Source: Ceratothoa steindachneri
Taxonomy: Eukaryota > Arthropoda > Malacostraca > Isopoda > Cymothoidae
Length of the DNA stretch: 64,000 nucleotides
Assembly (NCBI GenBank): GCA_963969495.1
Contig: OZ018320.1
Span: forward strand, 80,297,248-80,361,247
Reading direction: 5' to 3'
Under the pieces are notes generated by a model, which was given only the letters and a program-made list of their open reading frames with translations, was not told where the DNA came from and ran no database searches. The first letter of the stretch is position 1. Every line of letters begins with the position of its first letter. The translations under genes and the position numbers were made by a program. Of the stretch, positions 1 to 10,089 are shown in pieces.

Positions 1-14
1 TGTATTTTCCGGGT

Positions 15-735
15 ATTACAGCACAAGGGATGAGAAGCGCGCACTATAACAAGAAATACACTAGTGTTGAGGTAAACCTATTGTTTGTTTTTCTAGATAC
101 TACTAATTTTGTGCGCCCTCTCGTAGTCTTGCGATGATTTAAAATTACGTACGGATGAAGAGATTAAAAAAGATCAAGATGAAATAAAATTGTACTGAAA
201 ATACTCTTGATTACAGAAGAGTACAAATGGGTACAACCTTTTTTTATATATATTGGCAGCTGCCAGTAAAGGCATAGCTACCGAAATTACAAGTACAACT
301 AGTGAACAAACAAATCTACTTACTGAGACCAGGCAACAACTGATGACATCCAAATAACAGTGAAGTGAAACCACAAGTGAGCCATGGTAGTAAGGGGGAG
401 AGATCTCCCTTCTTTGTTCCGGGATCGAGGGTCGAAGGGTTGCTTGGAGATATCTAAGCTGAAGTTAACCTGGTACAAGAACACATATAGTTCGAATGAA
501 TGGTTTGGTTTCAGATTCAAGGGGGAAATTATTACAGCAATTCATGGAGTTGAAGAAATCCTGTTTCTATGGAAACTATATTTTGCGGGTTTGAGCAGAG
601 ATCAACCAGCGGAATGAAATGAACTGATTAATCATGAGATTTATTCACATATAGAGATACACATATGCACACTGATGTACACGCATTAACAGCACAAGGG
701 TTGCGAAGCGCGCACTATAACAAGAAATACACTAG
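15..735. repeat. 50-bp direct repeats bracketing a 620-bp non-coding segment
   Basis: About 50 bp beginning ATTACAGCACAAGGG and ending AAGAAATACACTAG occur at 15-64 and again at 685-735 with only a few differences, in the same orientation. The 620 bp between them holds no recognisable protein; a 77-codon open stretch at 384-617 has no family signature. The arrangement could be a solo-type repeat pair of an unknown element or a simple local duplication. The left copy is at the window edge, so the true outer boundary is unknown. Confidence 0.6.
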
Positions 736-1296
<561 letters not shown>

Positions 1297-1659
1297 TGAC
1301 GAGAACGTTATTGTTCATTTAGCAAAAAAACTCGAAAGGGCGAAGATCCGAGGAGGAATTCACATTCCCCGTTTTCTGTTGAAGTTAAACGTTAGCTTAT
1401 ACAAAAGTCTTCTTGAAATTTCTCGTTTAAGATAAATGGTAATAATATTAATGGGGAATATTTGCATGGCACTTTTCACGGCTATAAGCCTTTCAGAGTG
1501 CCTGACTGACAACTAAGGAAAAGCTTTAGAGAAGTGCCTCCAAGGTACGCTTGGAGTCATCAATTGAGGTACATGAGGGTATCGCAGTAAGCAAATCGTT
1601 CCACATTCTACGGGGGAGTGCCACGATCAAGCATACATCACCGATGAATAGACTATGAG
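1297..1659. other. no recognisable feature
   Basis: Unique-looking sequence with no long open frame and no motif I can name. The phrase ACTGACAACTAAGG occurs near 1507 and also near 970, hinting at an old dispersed repeat, but the match is too short to define one. Confidence 0.5.
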
Positions 1660-2620
1660 GGACAAGCAATAAGTGAGTCATAACCTGAACGTAGGGTTCC
1701 CTTGGGCTGGGGTAGGGTACTACGCACTTTAAGATCTTATCTAATCTATAAAATCCGGAAGAGCAAGCGAAACGACTAATATTTCGACAGTCTTAAGTCT
1801 CGATTATATATTTTCCAGTGTTTATTACTGAGAATTTTCTATAAGATCTTATAATAAGGAGGATTTTGCAGTTGATTCAAGATCGAATGGCCATACAGTG
1901 TAGCTTACGGAGTAAGGGTTTGTGTGAGAGAAACGTCCTCGGTGAAGCAGAATACGAGTTGCAAAGTTTTGTACAAATTTGAATGGTTGAAGAGTGAAAT
2001 CTTGTGATCTAGCGAGAAGAGAGTTACAGTAACCAAATTGGGATGTAAGGGAAGCGTGAATGACAATCTTGACTAGTAGTGCCTCAGTTTTGTCATAGAT
2101 GAGTTTGAGAAAGTTCCCTAAAAGACGTTCAATGATGATATCGTAAGCAGATGGGAGATTTATCAGTCTCGGCCAACGAGACTGGGGAAAAGGATAGATA
2201 TGTTTGCCTTTCAGCGGCATAAAAATGAAATGATAAACCAAGGAGAACAAGATAGATACGAAACTGTAGCAGACCTAGAATCAAACTGTGTGGCACACCA
2301 AAACACATCTACGCTGGCTGGGATACATATATCACATCCGATATAATAAACTAAGTACGAGATGATAAATTCGAGTGAACCCGTCTAGGGTGGTCCAGAG
2401 ACACCCAGGAATTCACGAAGGCGATGAGGAAAAACAGTGTGATCGTCAGTATCAAATGCTGCCGATAGATTGAGAAGTATAAGAATAGAATACTGGCTAG
2501 CATCAGACGCACGCCGAAAGCGATAATTTGCATTATGGGGAAATGATTTAGTGCTGTCTTGAAGTTAGACTGGTAATTTTGATCAGAGTTAGAAGAGAAT
2601 AATGGGTATTGCAAAAGTCA
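1660..2620 (-). pseudogene. L2-like LINE reverse transcriptase, C-terminal half (broken)
   Basis: Read on the minus strand this is the second half of an L2-type non-LTR reverse transcriptase. Near 2450-2370 one frame gives the motif-A segment LLNLSAAFDTDDHTVFLHRL, the catalytic-Asp block of the palm in L2-clade enzymes. Around 2100-1950 another frame gives VIHASLTSQFGYCNSLL followed by KFVQNFATRIL, the conserved thumb/C-terminal block. Frames change between these parts, so it is a decayed copy. The 5' part of the same ORF lies beyond a mariner insertion, at 3815-4150. The 1.66-2.18 kb part is repeated in inverted orientation at 7.1-8.7 kb. Motif recognition is by eye; the clade call is moderately sure. 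Confidence 0.75.
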
Positions 2621-2625
2621 TGTTA

Positions 2626-3809
2626 CACTAGTTACGACGCTCTCGACAGATCACATAATGATATTTTTATGCATTTAGACATATTTTTTATTGTTTTAAC
2701 ATGTAAATCTGCATTTAAATTGTAATTTTGGTCAATGTGACCGTCTTCGGTTACAAGCACGCGTCACAGTCGAGACCTGAAGGCTGCCCAAACGTTGCAG
2801 ACGGAGTCCTTCCCCATGCCGGCTCACACCCAGTTTACGAAGGACTTCAGCTCGTCAACGTTGTTGTGGCGGACCTTTCAGGCCTTGCCCTCGACATGCG
2901 ACTACATGTTTTAGTTAAGGTGATTGAGATCGGGCGACTGCGGCGGCGAAACTTCATTCGACCAAAAGTTTATGTTCTACCCCAACCACTATTGCATAAT
3001 CTTGGCCATGTGGGCAGGGGCACCGTCCTGCTAAAAGATGTATTCCGCCTCTTCGTGATCTTTCTCACCCAGGGCAGGAATTTCGTGGTCAAGATGACCC
3101 TGTAATTAGCCGGAGTAAGCCTGTAAACAGCCGCGAGCCATACCGGCGGCATTTTCTCGCGATTGGACGCCTAGGCGCCGAACATCATCATGGAGGCTGG
3201 GTGCTTGGTCGTGGATACGTAGCTGACCTCAGAGAGACCTTGGCCAAAGTTTACATGCGGTCGTTCTGCTTGTTGATGACCGGATCGACCATGAAGGCTT
3301 TTTCATCATAAAAATTGAAAATTGATTGAAAAGGCGAGGATAGCGCTCCCGGCGTTGTTCTTGCACAAAGTCGGTTGGCAGAGGCCTTTCAGCGCACCTC
3401 AAGCTCTTGCAGCCCTCCTTCTTGACGGCCCTGGGTACCGTGGAGACCGAGATGTTCATTCTGAGCTTCGAAGCACTTTCGAAGGCCTTTCTTACAGTTA
3501 AACGGATGACAACTTGAGGTCTGCCTGAACGAGGTCGATCTTTGAGGTCTTTCCCGTGTTTGAGACTCTCTGAGACTCTGCGGACGGTCATCCGGTTGAC
3601 GTGAGGGCGCTTAGCAATGTCGGACTTTTTGTTGCCCGTGGGCAGGAGAGCAGATATCTCGATTCTTTTCATTTCAATCTCAACAAAACTGCACATAATG
3701 GAAAATACGTTTTAATCACACGTGCTTGCAAAGTAGAACCTTAAGTTTGTTTATTAGTACTTTTTCTATCGCCCACGTAAACCTCTCAAAAAATTAATAA
3801 AAACGAGTG
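2626..3809 (-). mobile_element. mariner-family DNA transposon, 1184 bp, inserted in the L2-like LINE
   Basis: A Tc1/mariner-type element. Its ends are inverted: CACTAGTT at 2626 and its counterpart (AACGAGTG read on the plus strand) ending at 3809, with one mismatch. Each end is flanked by a TA dinucleotide (2624-2625 and 3810-3811), the target duplication expected for this superfamily. The interior carries a decayed transposase on the minus strand. The outside sequence on both sides belongs to one L2-like reverse transcriptase, so the element landed inside that LINE. The TIRs recognisable by eye are short (about 8-13 bp), so the exact ends are a little uncertain. Confidence 0.75.
2735..3696 (-). 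pseudogene. mariner transposase, inactive
   Basis: The N-terminal frame (3696-3340) has the paired helix-turn-helix of mariner transposases, including KKSDIAKRPHVNRMTVRRV and the linker DRPRSGRP. After a frameshift near 3310 another frame gives FYDEKAFMVDPVINKQNDR, the block with the first catalytic Asp. Then IFQQDGAPAHMAKI carries the second Asp, and PPQSPDLNHL the third acidic residue region (SPDLN). Stops separate these blocks (for example just after NDRM), so no active enzyme can be made. The domain order and about 320-codon span match a full-length mariner transposase. Assignment to a particular mariner subfamily is not possible by eye. Confidence 0.85.
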
Positions 3810-3814
3810 TAACA

Positions 3815-4150
3815 GAATTTGTGCAAAGCCCGGTAGGAGCTCTAGAATCCGGCTTGAAACTACTAACCTTTCCAGGACTTTATAGAGGAGCAGGAGTTGA
3901 TAGATTAGGCAGTAGTTTTCCGGGCGATGAGGTTCAGAATCTGCTTCTTAAGGATAGGGCGAACAAAAGCCTGTTTGAAATCATTTATTATCACACCAAC
4001 CAATAATGTAAGGGAGAAGAACAGGAAGGAACTGTTGGTTAAGATTTGGTGCGAGAGAGTTGAAGATAGAAGGTAGGGTGTTAATCTTCAAGGAAACACT
4101 GAAGCGAGAGAAAGTACTTCTGACGGGGGAAGGGAGAATTATTTACCTGA
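3815..4150 (-). pseudogene. L2-like LINE reverse transcriptase, N-terminal palm/fingers (broken)
   Basis: On the minus strand this reads FKQAFVRPILKKQILNL in one frame and ENYCLIYQLLLLYKVLERLV in the next. These are degenerate forms of the L2 block that precedes motif A (KxAxVxPxLKKPxLD then NYRPxSNLxFLSKxLERxV). The block stops at the mariner insertion at 3809 and the next expected block (YQSNFKTAL, then motif A) resumes on the far side at about 2620, so both pieces are one ancestral ORF. Confidence 0.7.
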
Positions 4151-4261
4151 TGCAAGGGATAGAGGCAAAAGGTATCCGAGAACGAGTATCTTCTCTCTTG
4201 TCAGAGAAGAGGAACATAAGAAAAAGATGAGTCTGCAAAAAGCTAATCAATAGCTTATATG

Positions 4262-7041
4262 AGGTAGCTCCTGTTCCCATCACCCAGTCCAGTCTCACTT
4301 AGAAGCCTCATCCATAAAACTATTCAATCTATTATTAAAACTCAAAACTCCGCAAGGAGGACGCTTCTATCACATGACTAGTAAGCCTATTCCATTCATC
4401 AACTACTCTATTCGTAAACCAATTTCTACCAATCTCTTTCCTAAACCTAAACTTGTCCAACTTAAACCTATTGCTACGTGCCCTATCCTTTTCGCTAAAA
4501 ATAAGAACCTCAGCTATGTCTTCCCTATTATAATCTTGTACCCTCTCTAAGACTTCAATCAAGTCCCCTCAAACTCTTTTCCTCGCTAACTTATGTAGAT
4601 TTACTTACCATAAGGTAAGCTCCTCAACCCATGAATTATAATCTTAGTCATCCTTCATTGCACAGACTCAAGCAAAGCAATATCCATCCTATAATATGGT
4701 GACCAAAATTGCACTGCATATTCAAGATGAGGCCTAATTAATGCCGGGTACAGTTTCAGGATGAGACCAGCACTCCTATTACTTACACTCTTCCCAATAA
4801 ACCCTAATGCCCTATTAGCTCTATTCCAAGCACTGCAGCACTACTTTCCAGGACAGAAGTCTGAACTTAGCAGGACACCTAAGTCTCTTTCGCATGATGG
4901 CCTTCCTAAAACTCTCCCATTAATTTATAATTATTCAGTGGCTAACACCTACCTATACTAAGTGTACTACACTTGCTTATGTTAAACTCCATTTTTCATT
5001 TCTCTGCCCATTGAGATTTTATGGTCAATTCATCTTGTAATACCTCAGCATCAGATTCAGACCTTATAATCGTACCTAACTTAGTATGATCGGCAAAAAT
5101 GCTCAGTCAAGATCATTAATATAAATCAATAATAACAACGACCCAAACACTTACTCATAAGGAACCCCACTGCTAACATTCCCCCAATCAGATTTAATCC
5201 CGCCTATACTAACGTTTTGAATCCACTTAAAAATACTTCCATCGATCCCATGCGATTTAACTTTGTTCAAAGGTCGTAAGTGTCACACCCTGTCGAAAGA
5301 CTTACTAAAATCTCAGTAAACAATATCATGATTCTCATCTCTATCGGCAGAATCGTAAACCTTTCTATAAAAATTAGTAATCAGACATTATTGTTTTATC
5401 CCCCTTCTTAAATATAGTTATCACATAGCTTCTTCAATGCTGTTGGTACAATGCTAGTCTAACGATTTTCTAAATAGGTATGCCAGGGGCTCATTTAACA
5501 CATCTTTACATTCCTTTAAAATCCTAGTAAAAACGATCATGGCCTGGCGTTTTATTAAATTTTATTCTATTTCTTTTGACACTATCTCCTTTTTAATTAA
5601 AATATCCTCTAATTTCTTTTCACCTTACCCCTGAAGATCAAGATGCCCTTAGGTACAATTAGAGTATCTTGGAGTGTTAATACTGAAAGCAAATACCTAT
5701 TTAACATCCTAGCCATTACATTACTACCACTCACTAACTCTATCCATAGTTTTAAATTGGCCTATTTTATCTCTAGCCTCAGTTCTGTATAACTGAAGGA
5801 ACTTTTGGAGTCTTCCTTTGCTTTATTTGACACTTTAATTTCATAATTTATCTCTGCTACCCTAATTAACTTTATAATGTCCCAAGTTATCTCATTATAT
5901 CGCCGCTTTAAATTATCCTCACCCATTTCTTTTTCCTATAAATGCCCCTTTTAATGCCAATATGATGCTTAATTTTATCTGACATCCTTTTAGGGTCGAC
6001 AGCCATGGTTCTAATCTCACTATATGGAGTGTTCATATTCTGTCCATCAATTAACTGTTTAATCATTGTCTCATATTCCTGATCTACGCTATTCCTCTCT
6101 ACCTAAAGGTTATCAACCCCCTCAACTGCTCTCATTGCCATCACATTTCCTAACCTGAACTCACTCGTTAGTCCCCAAACAACCATCTCCCTTTACCTTC
6201 TCAGACCACTATAATCTGCTTTGATAAAGTCTGAGATTTTAACCTTATTAATCCTATTGATAACCCTGTTCCATTTTACTCGACACTTAAATCGAATTTC
6301 CCAATCGTCGCTATTTCCCAAATTTTTATATCGCTAATGCCTTCTTCCCTATTTATTAGAACTAAATCCAATATATTATCACCCCTAGTGGATTGGATTA
6401 GAACATGTCTAAGAAAATTATCCTTCACCATAGTCAAAAGTTTCTCAGCCTCCTGATCACATACAAGAACTTCTCACTCTATATTTCTATGATTAAAATC
6501 ACCTATTACACATATATATTTACTTCTACATACAAGTTATATCTCCTGTCACAGAGGACACGAAGCTTCCTTACCTTATTAAGATTTGCTGGTCTATATA
6601 ATAATCTTATGGCAAGCTTATCCTTTCCATCCTTAACATCTAGCCACAATGACTCTATGTTAGCGTCTTTTATAATTGTAGTGTTTGCACTACACTGCAG
6701 ATTATCTCTGAAAATATATATTCACCCCTCCTCCTTTCCTCCTATTCCTATCTGTATGAAGCATATTATAACCATCAATCTGGATTTCAGGTCTAAAGTT
6801 CTTTCCTGCCAAATCAAAATCTGACTGTTATCACAATAATATCGAAATTCTCTACACTTACTAGCCTTCTTAACAAATCAATCTTATTCCTTATGCTTTT
6901 ACTATTTATGTAGGATATTTTCAATGCATCGACGGAATAAAATTCAGAAAGGGTGATGGATGGAAGAGATGGGTGACGGATAGATAGAGAGACTAGCAAG
7001 AAAACTAAACAATTTAAGTGGATCGTTTTTGTTATTTCCAA
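4262..7041 (-). pseudogene. CR1-like LINE ORF2 (endonuclease-reverse transcriptase), decayed
   Basis: A nearly complete but heavily mutated ORF2 on the minus strand. Near 6915-6830 it reads LKISYINSKSIRNKIDLLRR then NFDIIVIT, the start of an AP-like endonuclease. Near 5300-5180 come the RT palm pieces SFDRV, GIDGSIFKWIQNV and SSGVP. Near 5092 is FADHTKLG, in which the second Asp of the FADD catalytic motif has become His. The C-terminus at 4562-4335 (NRFKLDKFRFRKEIGRNWFTNRVVDEWNRL) matches the end of the CR1-like ORF2 at 58.0-58.3 kb. Length from endonuclease start to C-terminus, about 2.7 kb, is normal. Multiple stops and frameshifts throughout; not functional. Confidence 0.8.
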
Positions 7042-7097
7042 GTATACGGTGGATGTGGGCTTACTGGCAGACTTGAATACGAGGGGGGTGGGGTCTA

Positions 7098-7499
7098 GGA
7101 GACTGATAAATCTCCCATCTGCTTACGATATCATCATTGAACGTCTTTTAGGGAACTTTCTCAAACTCATCTATGACAATCTGAGGCACTACTAGTCAAG
7201 ATTGTCATTCACGCTTCCCTAACATCCCAATTTGGTTACTGTAACTCTCTTCTCGCTGGATCACAAGATTTCACTCTTCAACCATTCAAATTTGTACAAA
7301 ACTTTGCAACTCGTATTCTGCTTCACCGAGGACGTTTCTCTCACACAAACCTTTACTCCGTAAGCTACACTGTATGGCCATTCGATCTTGAATCAACTGC
7401 AAAGTCCTCCTTATTATAAGATCTTATAGAAAATTCGCAGTAATAAACACTGGAAAATATATAATCGAGAGACTTAAGTCTGTCGAAATATTAGTCGGT
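7098..7499 (+). pseudogene. L2-like LINE C-terminal fragment, inverted duplicate of 1.78-2.18 kb
   Basis: The plus strand here is close to the minus strand of 2180-1780, including KIVIHASLTSQFGYCNSLLA and KFVQNFATRIL of the LINE C-terminus. Similarity begins at AGACTGATAAATCTCCCATC (about 7098) and runs to about 7499, where it breaks and resumes at about 8574. One codon-level lesion in the middle (CAATCTGAGGCAC versus a longer form in the left copy) shifts the frame. Confidence 0.8.
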
Positions 7500-8573
7500 T
7501 AGCTTGTGTGAGGGAATTCCACGTGGAATCTCTTGTTCAGAACGGAACTTCCATGCGCTGTAGAAGGCTCTGTTAGGCTTAAATTGGTAAGCCTACCCCC
7601 CTTCCCCCCTTCCACAAGCGGTAGCCTTGAACCGCGTACACCACGATTCACCTTTACACGGGCTAGAATATCCTCTGCAAGAAGATTCGAGAGTATAGCT
7701 GTTTCCCGCTAACCCGCTCCCCGCGGGGAGAGCCTCGGACATAAATAGTGCTCGACTCCCATGAGGAGACACAGAGTTGAGAAGTCTCGCCCGGACCCCA
7801 AGAAAATTCCCCTAGTTCCAAGTCAGGTGCTAACAACAAAGCAAAGTGGCAGCTGAACTATTTTTCTGTATTGGAATTAGCCCCAGCCAGTGAAGTAATT
7901 CCATTTAACGATCGCTACCGAGTGATTTTTCCGTTTTCTCTCGTCAACTCCTGTCGAAGCCCTCCTCGTTCGCCCTCTTGTTTTCGGGTGGCCGAAATAC
8001 TCTCCCCTAGACTGGGCGTTACCGCCCCCCCCCCTTTTTTGGCGAACCTTCATCACTTTAACATCCCGCTCAGAAGCTTCGAGCGGCTTCGCCTCACGTG
8101 CAGAAGACATCCGTTAAGCCTTACCCTGACGTCTCACCCGGAATTTTCCGTAAGCCAACCCCTCTCCCCTTCCCCCTCAGTAACCCATTTGCGTTAATTC
8201 CCCCCATTTGAATAGTCTCCTCCTGTAACACATTAATTTTAACTTCATAGTCTGATTTATGACTACAATTCGCCCCCCCCCCCTCGTTTACCGGTGTAAT
8301 TTTGCCCATTAATTCATCCGATGTAATTTTTGTCCATCAATTCTCTCAATATTTGTATGTAAATAAAATTATATTTTTGTTCATGCCTCTTTAAATAACC
8401 TTGAGCATTGCCATTGCCCATAATTTACCTGACCTCGTTGCACTCTTTCTCGCTACTCAGCCCGTCTAAACTAGTGGTGTTTCCGTCCCTTTTTCGGTTC
8501 GCCTGTGAGTTATTGGTCCCTCCCCCATAGATATAATATGGTATTGGTGTAATATAATGTCATACCACGACAG
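7500..8573. other. about 1.07 kb inserted in the right-hand L2-like repeat; no gene seen
   Basis: Compared with the inverted partner at 1.66-2.18 kb, where the sequence is continuous, this stretch is extra. It contains several poly-C tracts (8020-8035, 8272-8283) and open stretches without family features. No terminal repeats or transposase were found, so I cannot name the inserted element. Confidence 0.55.
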
Positions 8574-8690
8574 CTCGCTCTTCCGGATTTTATAGATTAG
8601 GGAAGATCTTAAAGTGCGTAGTACCCTACCCCAGTCCGAGGAAACCCTACGTTCAGGCCATGACCACTTATTCACTACAGATGCTGTTTC
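8574..8690 (+). repeat. continuation of the L2-like repeat (3' portion)
   Basis: CTCTTCCGGATTTTATAGATT and about 110 bp after it are the reverse complement of 1660-1765, with a handful of changes. This is the 3' non-coding part of the same LINE fragment seen at 7098-7499. Confidence 0.8.
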
Positions 8691-8699
8691 CGTCTTTCT

Positions 8700-9170
8700 C
8701 CGTACTACTAGCACGGACAGCTCGAAGTTACCTCACACAGGCTCTTCCTTTGTTTCTTAGCATTCAAATAACGGCTGAGGACCAATGGGCACACCGTCGG
8801 CGTTTCTTTTCTCGCGTTTAAAGCACAAGAGCAACGATGCGATATCACGCAGTTTGTTAAGAGAGCTCTGTAAAGAAAGTGATGAAACTAGAGAAAAAGA
8901 AAATGTATGCCAGATCCTTCAGCAAGCAATGGGGCCGGAGAGGCAAACTTCAGGTGTTGGGGGCGGGAGGGCATACAAAGCGTAGGTGAATAGAGATAGA
9001 GAGCAAGGGGTATGGACGTCAAGCTAGGAGGAAAGGAGTGGGGAAAAGAGCGAATGAACTTGTTTACGCTGGCAATGGGAGTGGCGGAGGAGTGTGGCGT
9101 GAACCATGGAGACTGGTTGCTGATCAATGGATGGGAAGAAGAAAAATCGAAAGAGGAAAGGATTTTAAAT
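8700..9170. other. no recognisable gene
   Basis: Short open stretches here (for example 8785-8985 plus) show no family motif, and those that run into the downstream AT tract are artefacts of the dinucleotide repeat. Confidence 0.5.
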
Positions 9171-9336
<166 letters not shown>

Positions 9337-9354
9337 TGAAAAAAAATGATGAGA

Positions 9355-9855
9355 ATGAGCGCATGAGACTGGAAGCCGGAGTTTAAAGGCAAGCTAAGGG
9401 GACAAAGAAAGACACTCAAAATTAGAAAGAGTAAATGACAGCTCAAAAAGGTCAATCTACACTTGAGAAAACGGAAATAATGCCCCTAATCGCCCGTCGG
9501 TCAGGAGCTCCATCGCTGATCAACGAGGGACACCATTTCAAAACTACCTAAAGTATCACCCTTTTAGTTTCAATTTCAAATCTAGAAGGAAATTCCAAAG
9601 AAATTTGCACCAAATAACCAATTCAAAGGCTTAGTTATCATACAAGAGGATGTAACGGCAGGTCTGCGGGTAGTAAATGGCTACCACAGGGCTTTCGACA
9701 TTTCTCAACCTGCCTTTCAAAACTCTTAGGAAAGAGAAGCACCGAGACATTTGGGTTCGACTCCCGATCAGGGTATTTAATAAATTGTCAGGCATGGGTT
9801 GCCATTATTGAGCTGACCTCTCTCTTTAAACTCCGGTTTCCAATCTCATGCGTCC
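9355..9855. repeat. about 500-bp segment with inverted ends and a box-B-like site
   Basis: The roughly 35 bp at 9357-9392 (CGCATGAGACTGGAAGCCGG then AGTTTAAAGG) recur in inverse orientation near 9820-9855 with several differences. Between them, near 9750, GGGTTCGACTCCC resembles a Pol III box B. It may be a decayed terminal-inverted-repeat element or a tRNA-derived SINE with flanking repeats; neither is certain. Confidence 0.45.
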
Positions 9856-10015
9856 ATTCACATCCAAATTCAGAACTTGTTTTTTTATATTAGCATCATT
9901 ATCCAGTTTGTTCTCTTTATTGTCTTTTTTTCTACTAGTTTATATGGGGCTGACCTAAAACCTACTTTGTTTGGCGTAAATTCTATTTCGATGCATCCTT
10001 TTGGGGGGATGTGGA

Positions 10016-10082
10016 TTGTAGCTCAGTGGTTAGTGGTGGTCTGAGGATAAATGAATGCTTGATAGCTAAGGTTTGAATCCCC
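10016..10082 (+). mobile_element. tRNA-derived SINE-like sequence
   Basis: TAGCTCAGTGGTTAGTGG at about 10019 is a good box A and AAGGTTTGAATCCCC at about 10069 a good box B, at tRNA-like spacing. The flanks do not pair into a tRNA acceptor stem, so this is a tRNA-derived repeat rather than a tRNA gene. Confidence 0.6.
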
Positions 10083-10089
10083 ATCATTT

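Noticed and set aside
2728..3105. 125-codon plus-strand open frame
   Set aside because: It is the antisense shadow of the mariner transposase catalytic region on the minus strand.
7871..8197. 108-codon plus-strand frame in the 1.07-kb unknown insertion
   Set aside because: Low-complexity Pro/Ser-rich, interrupted by a poly-C run, and overlapped by an equally open minus frame; nothing to support it.
10016..10082. Possible tRNA gene
   Set aside because: The flanks do not form an acceptor stem, and the spacing is filled by A/T-rich sequence without an anticodon arm; treated as a SINE-like sequence.
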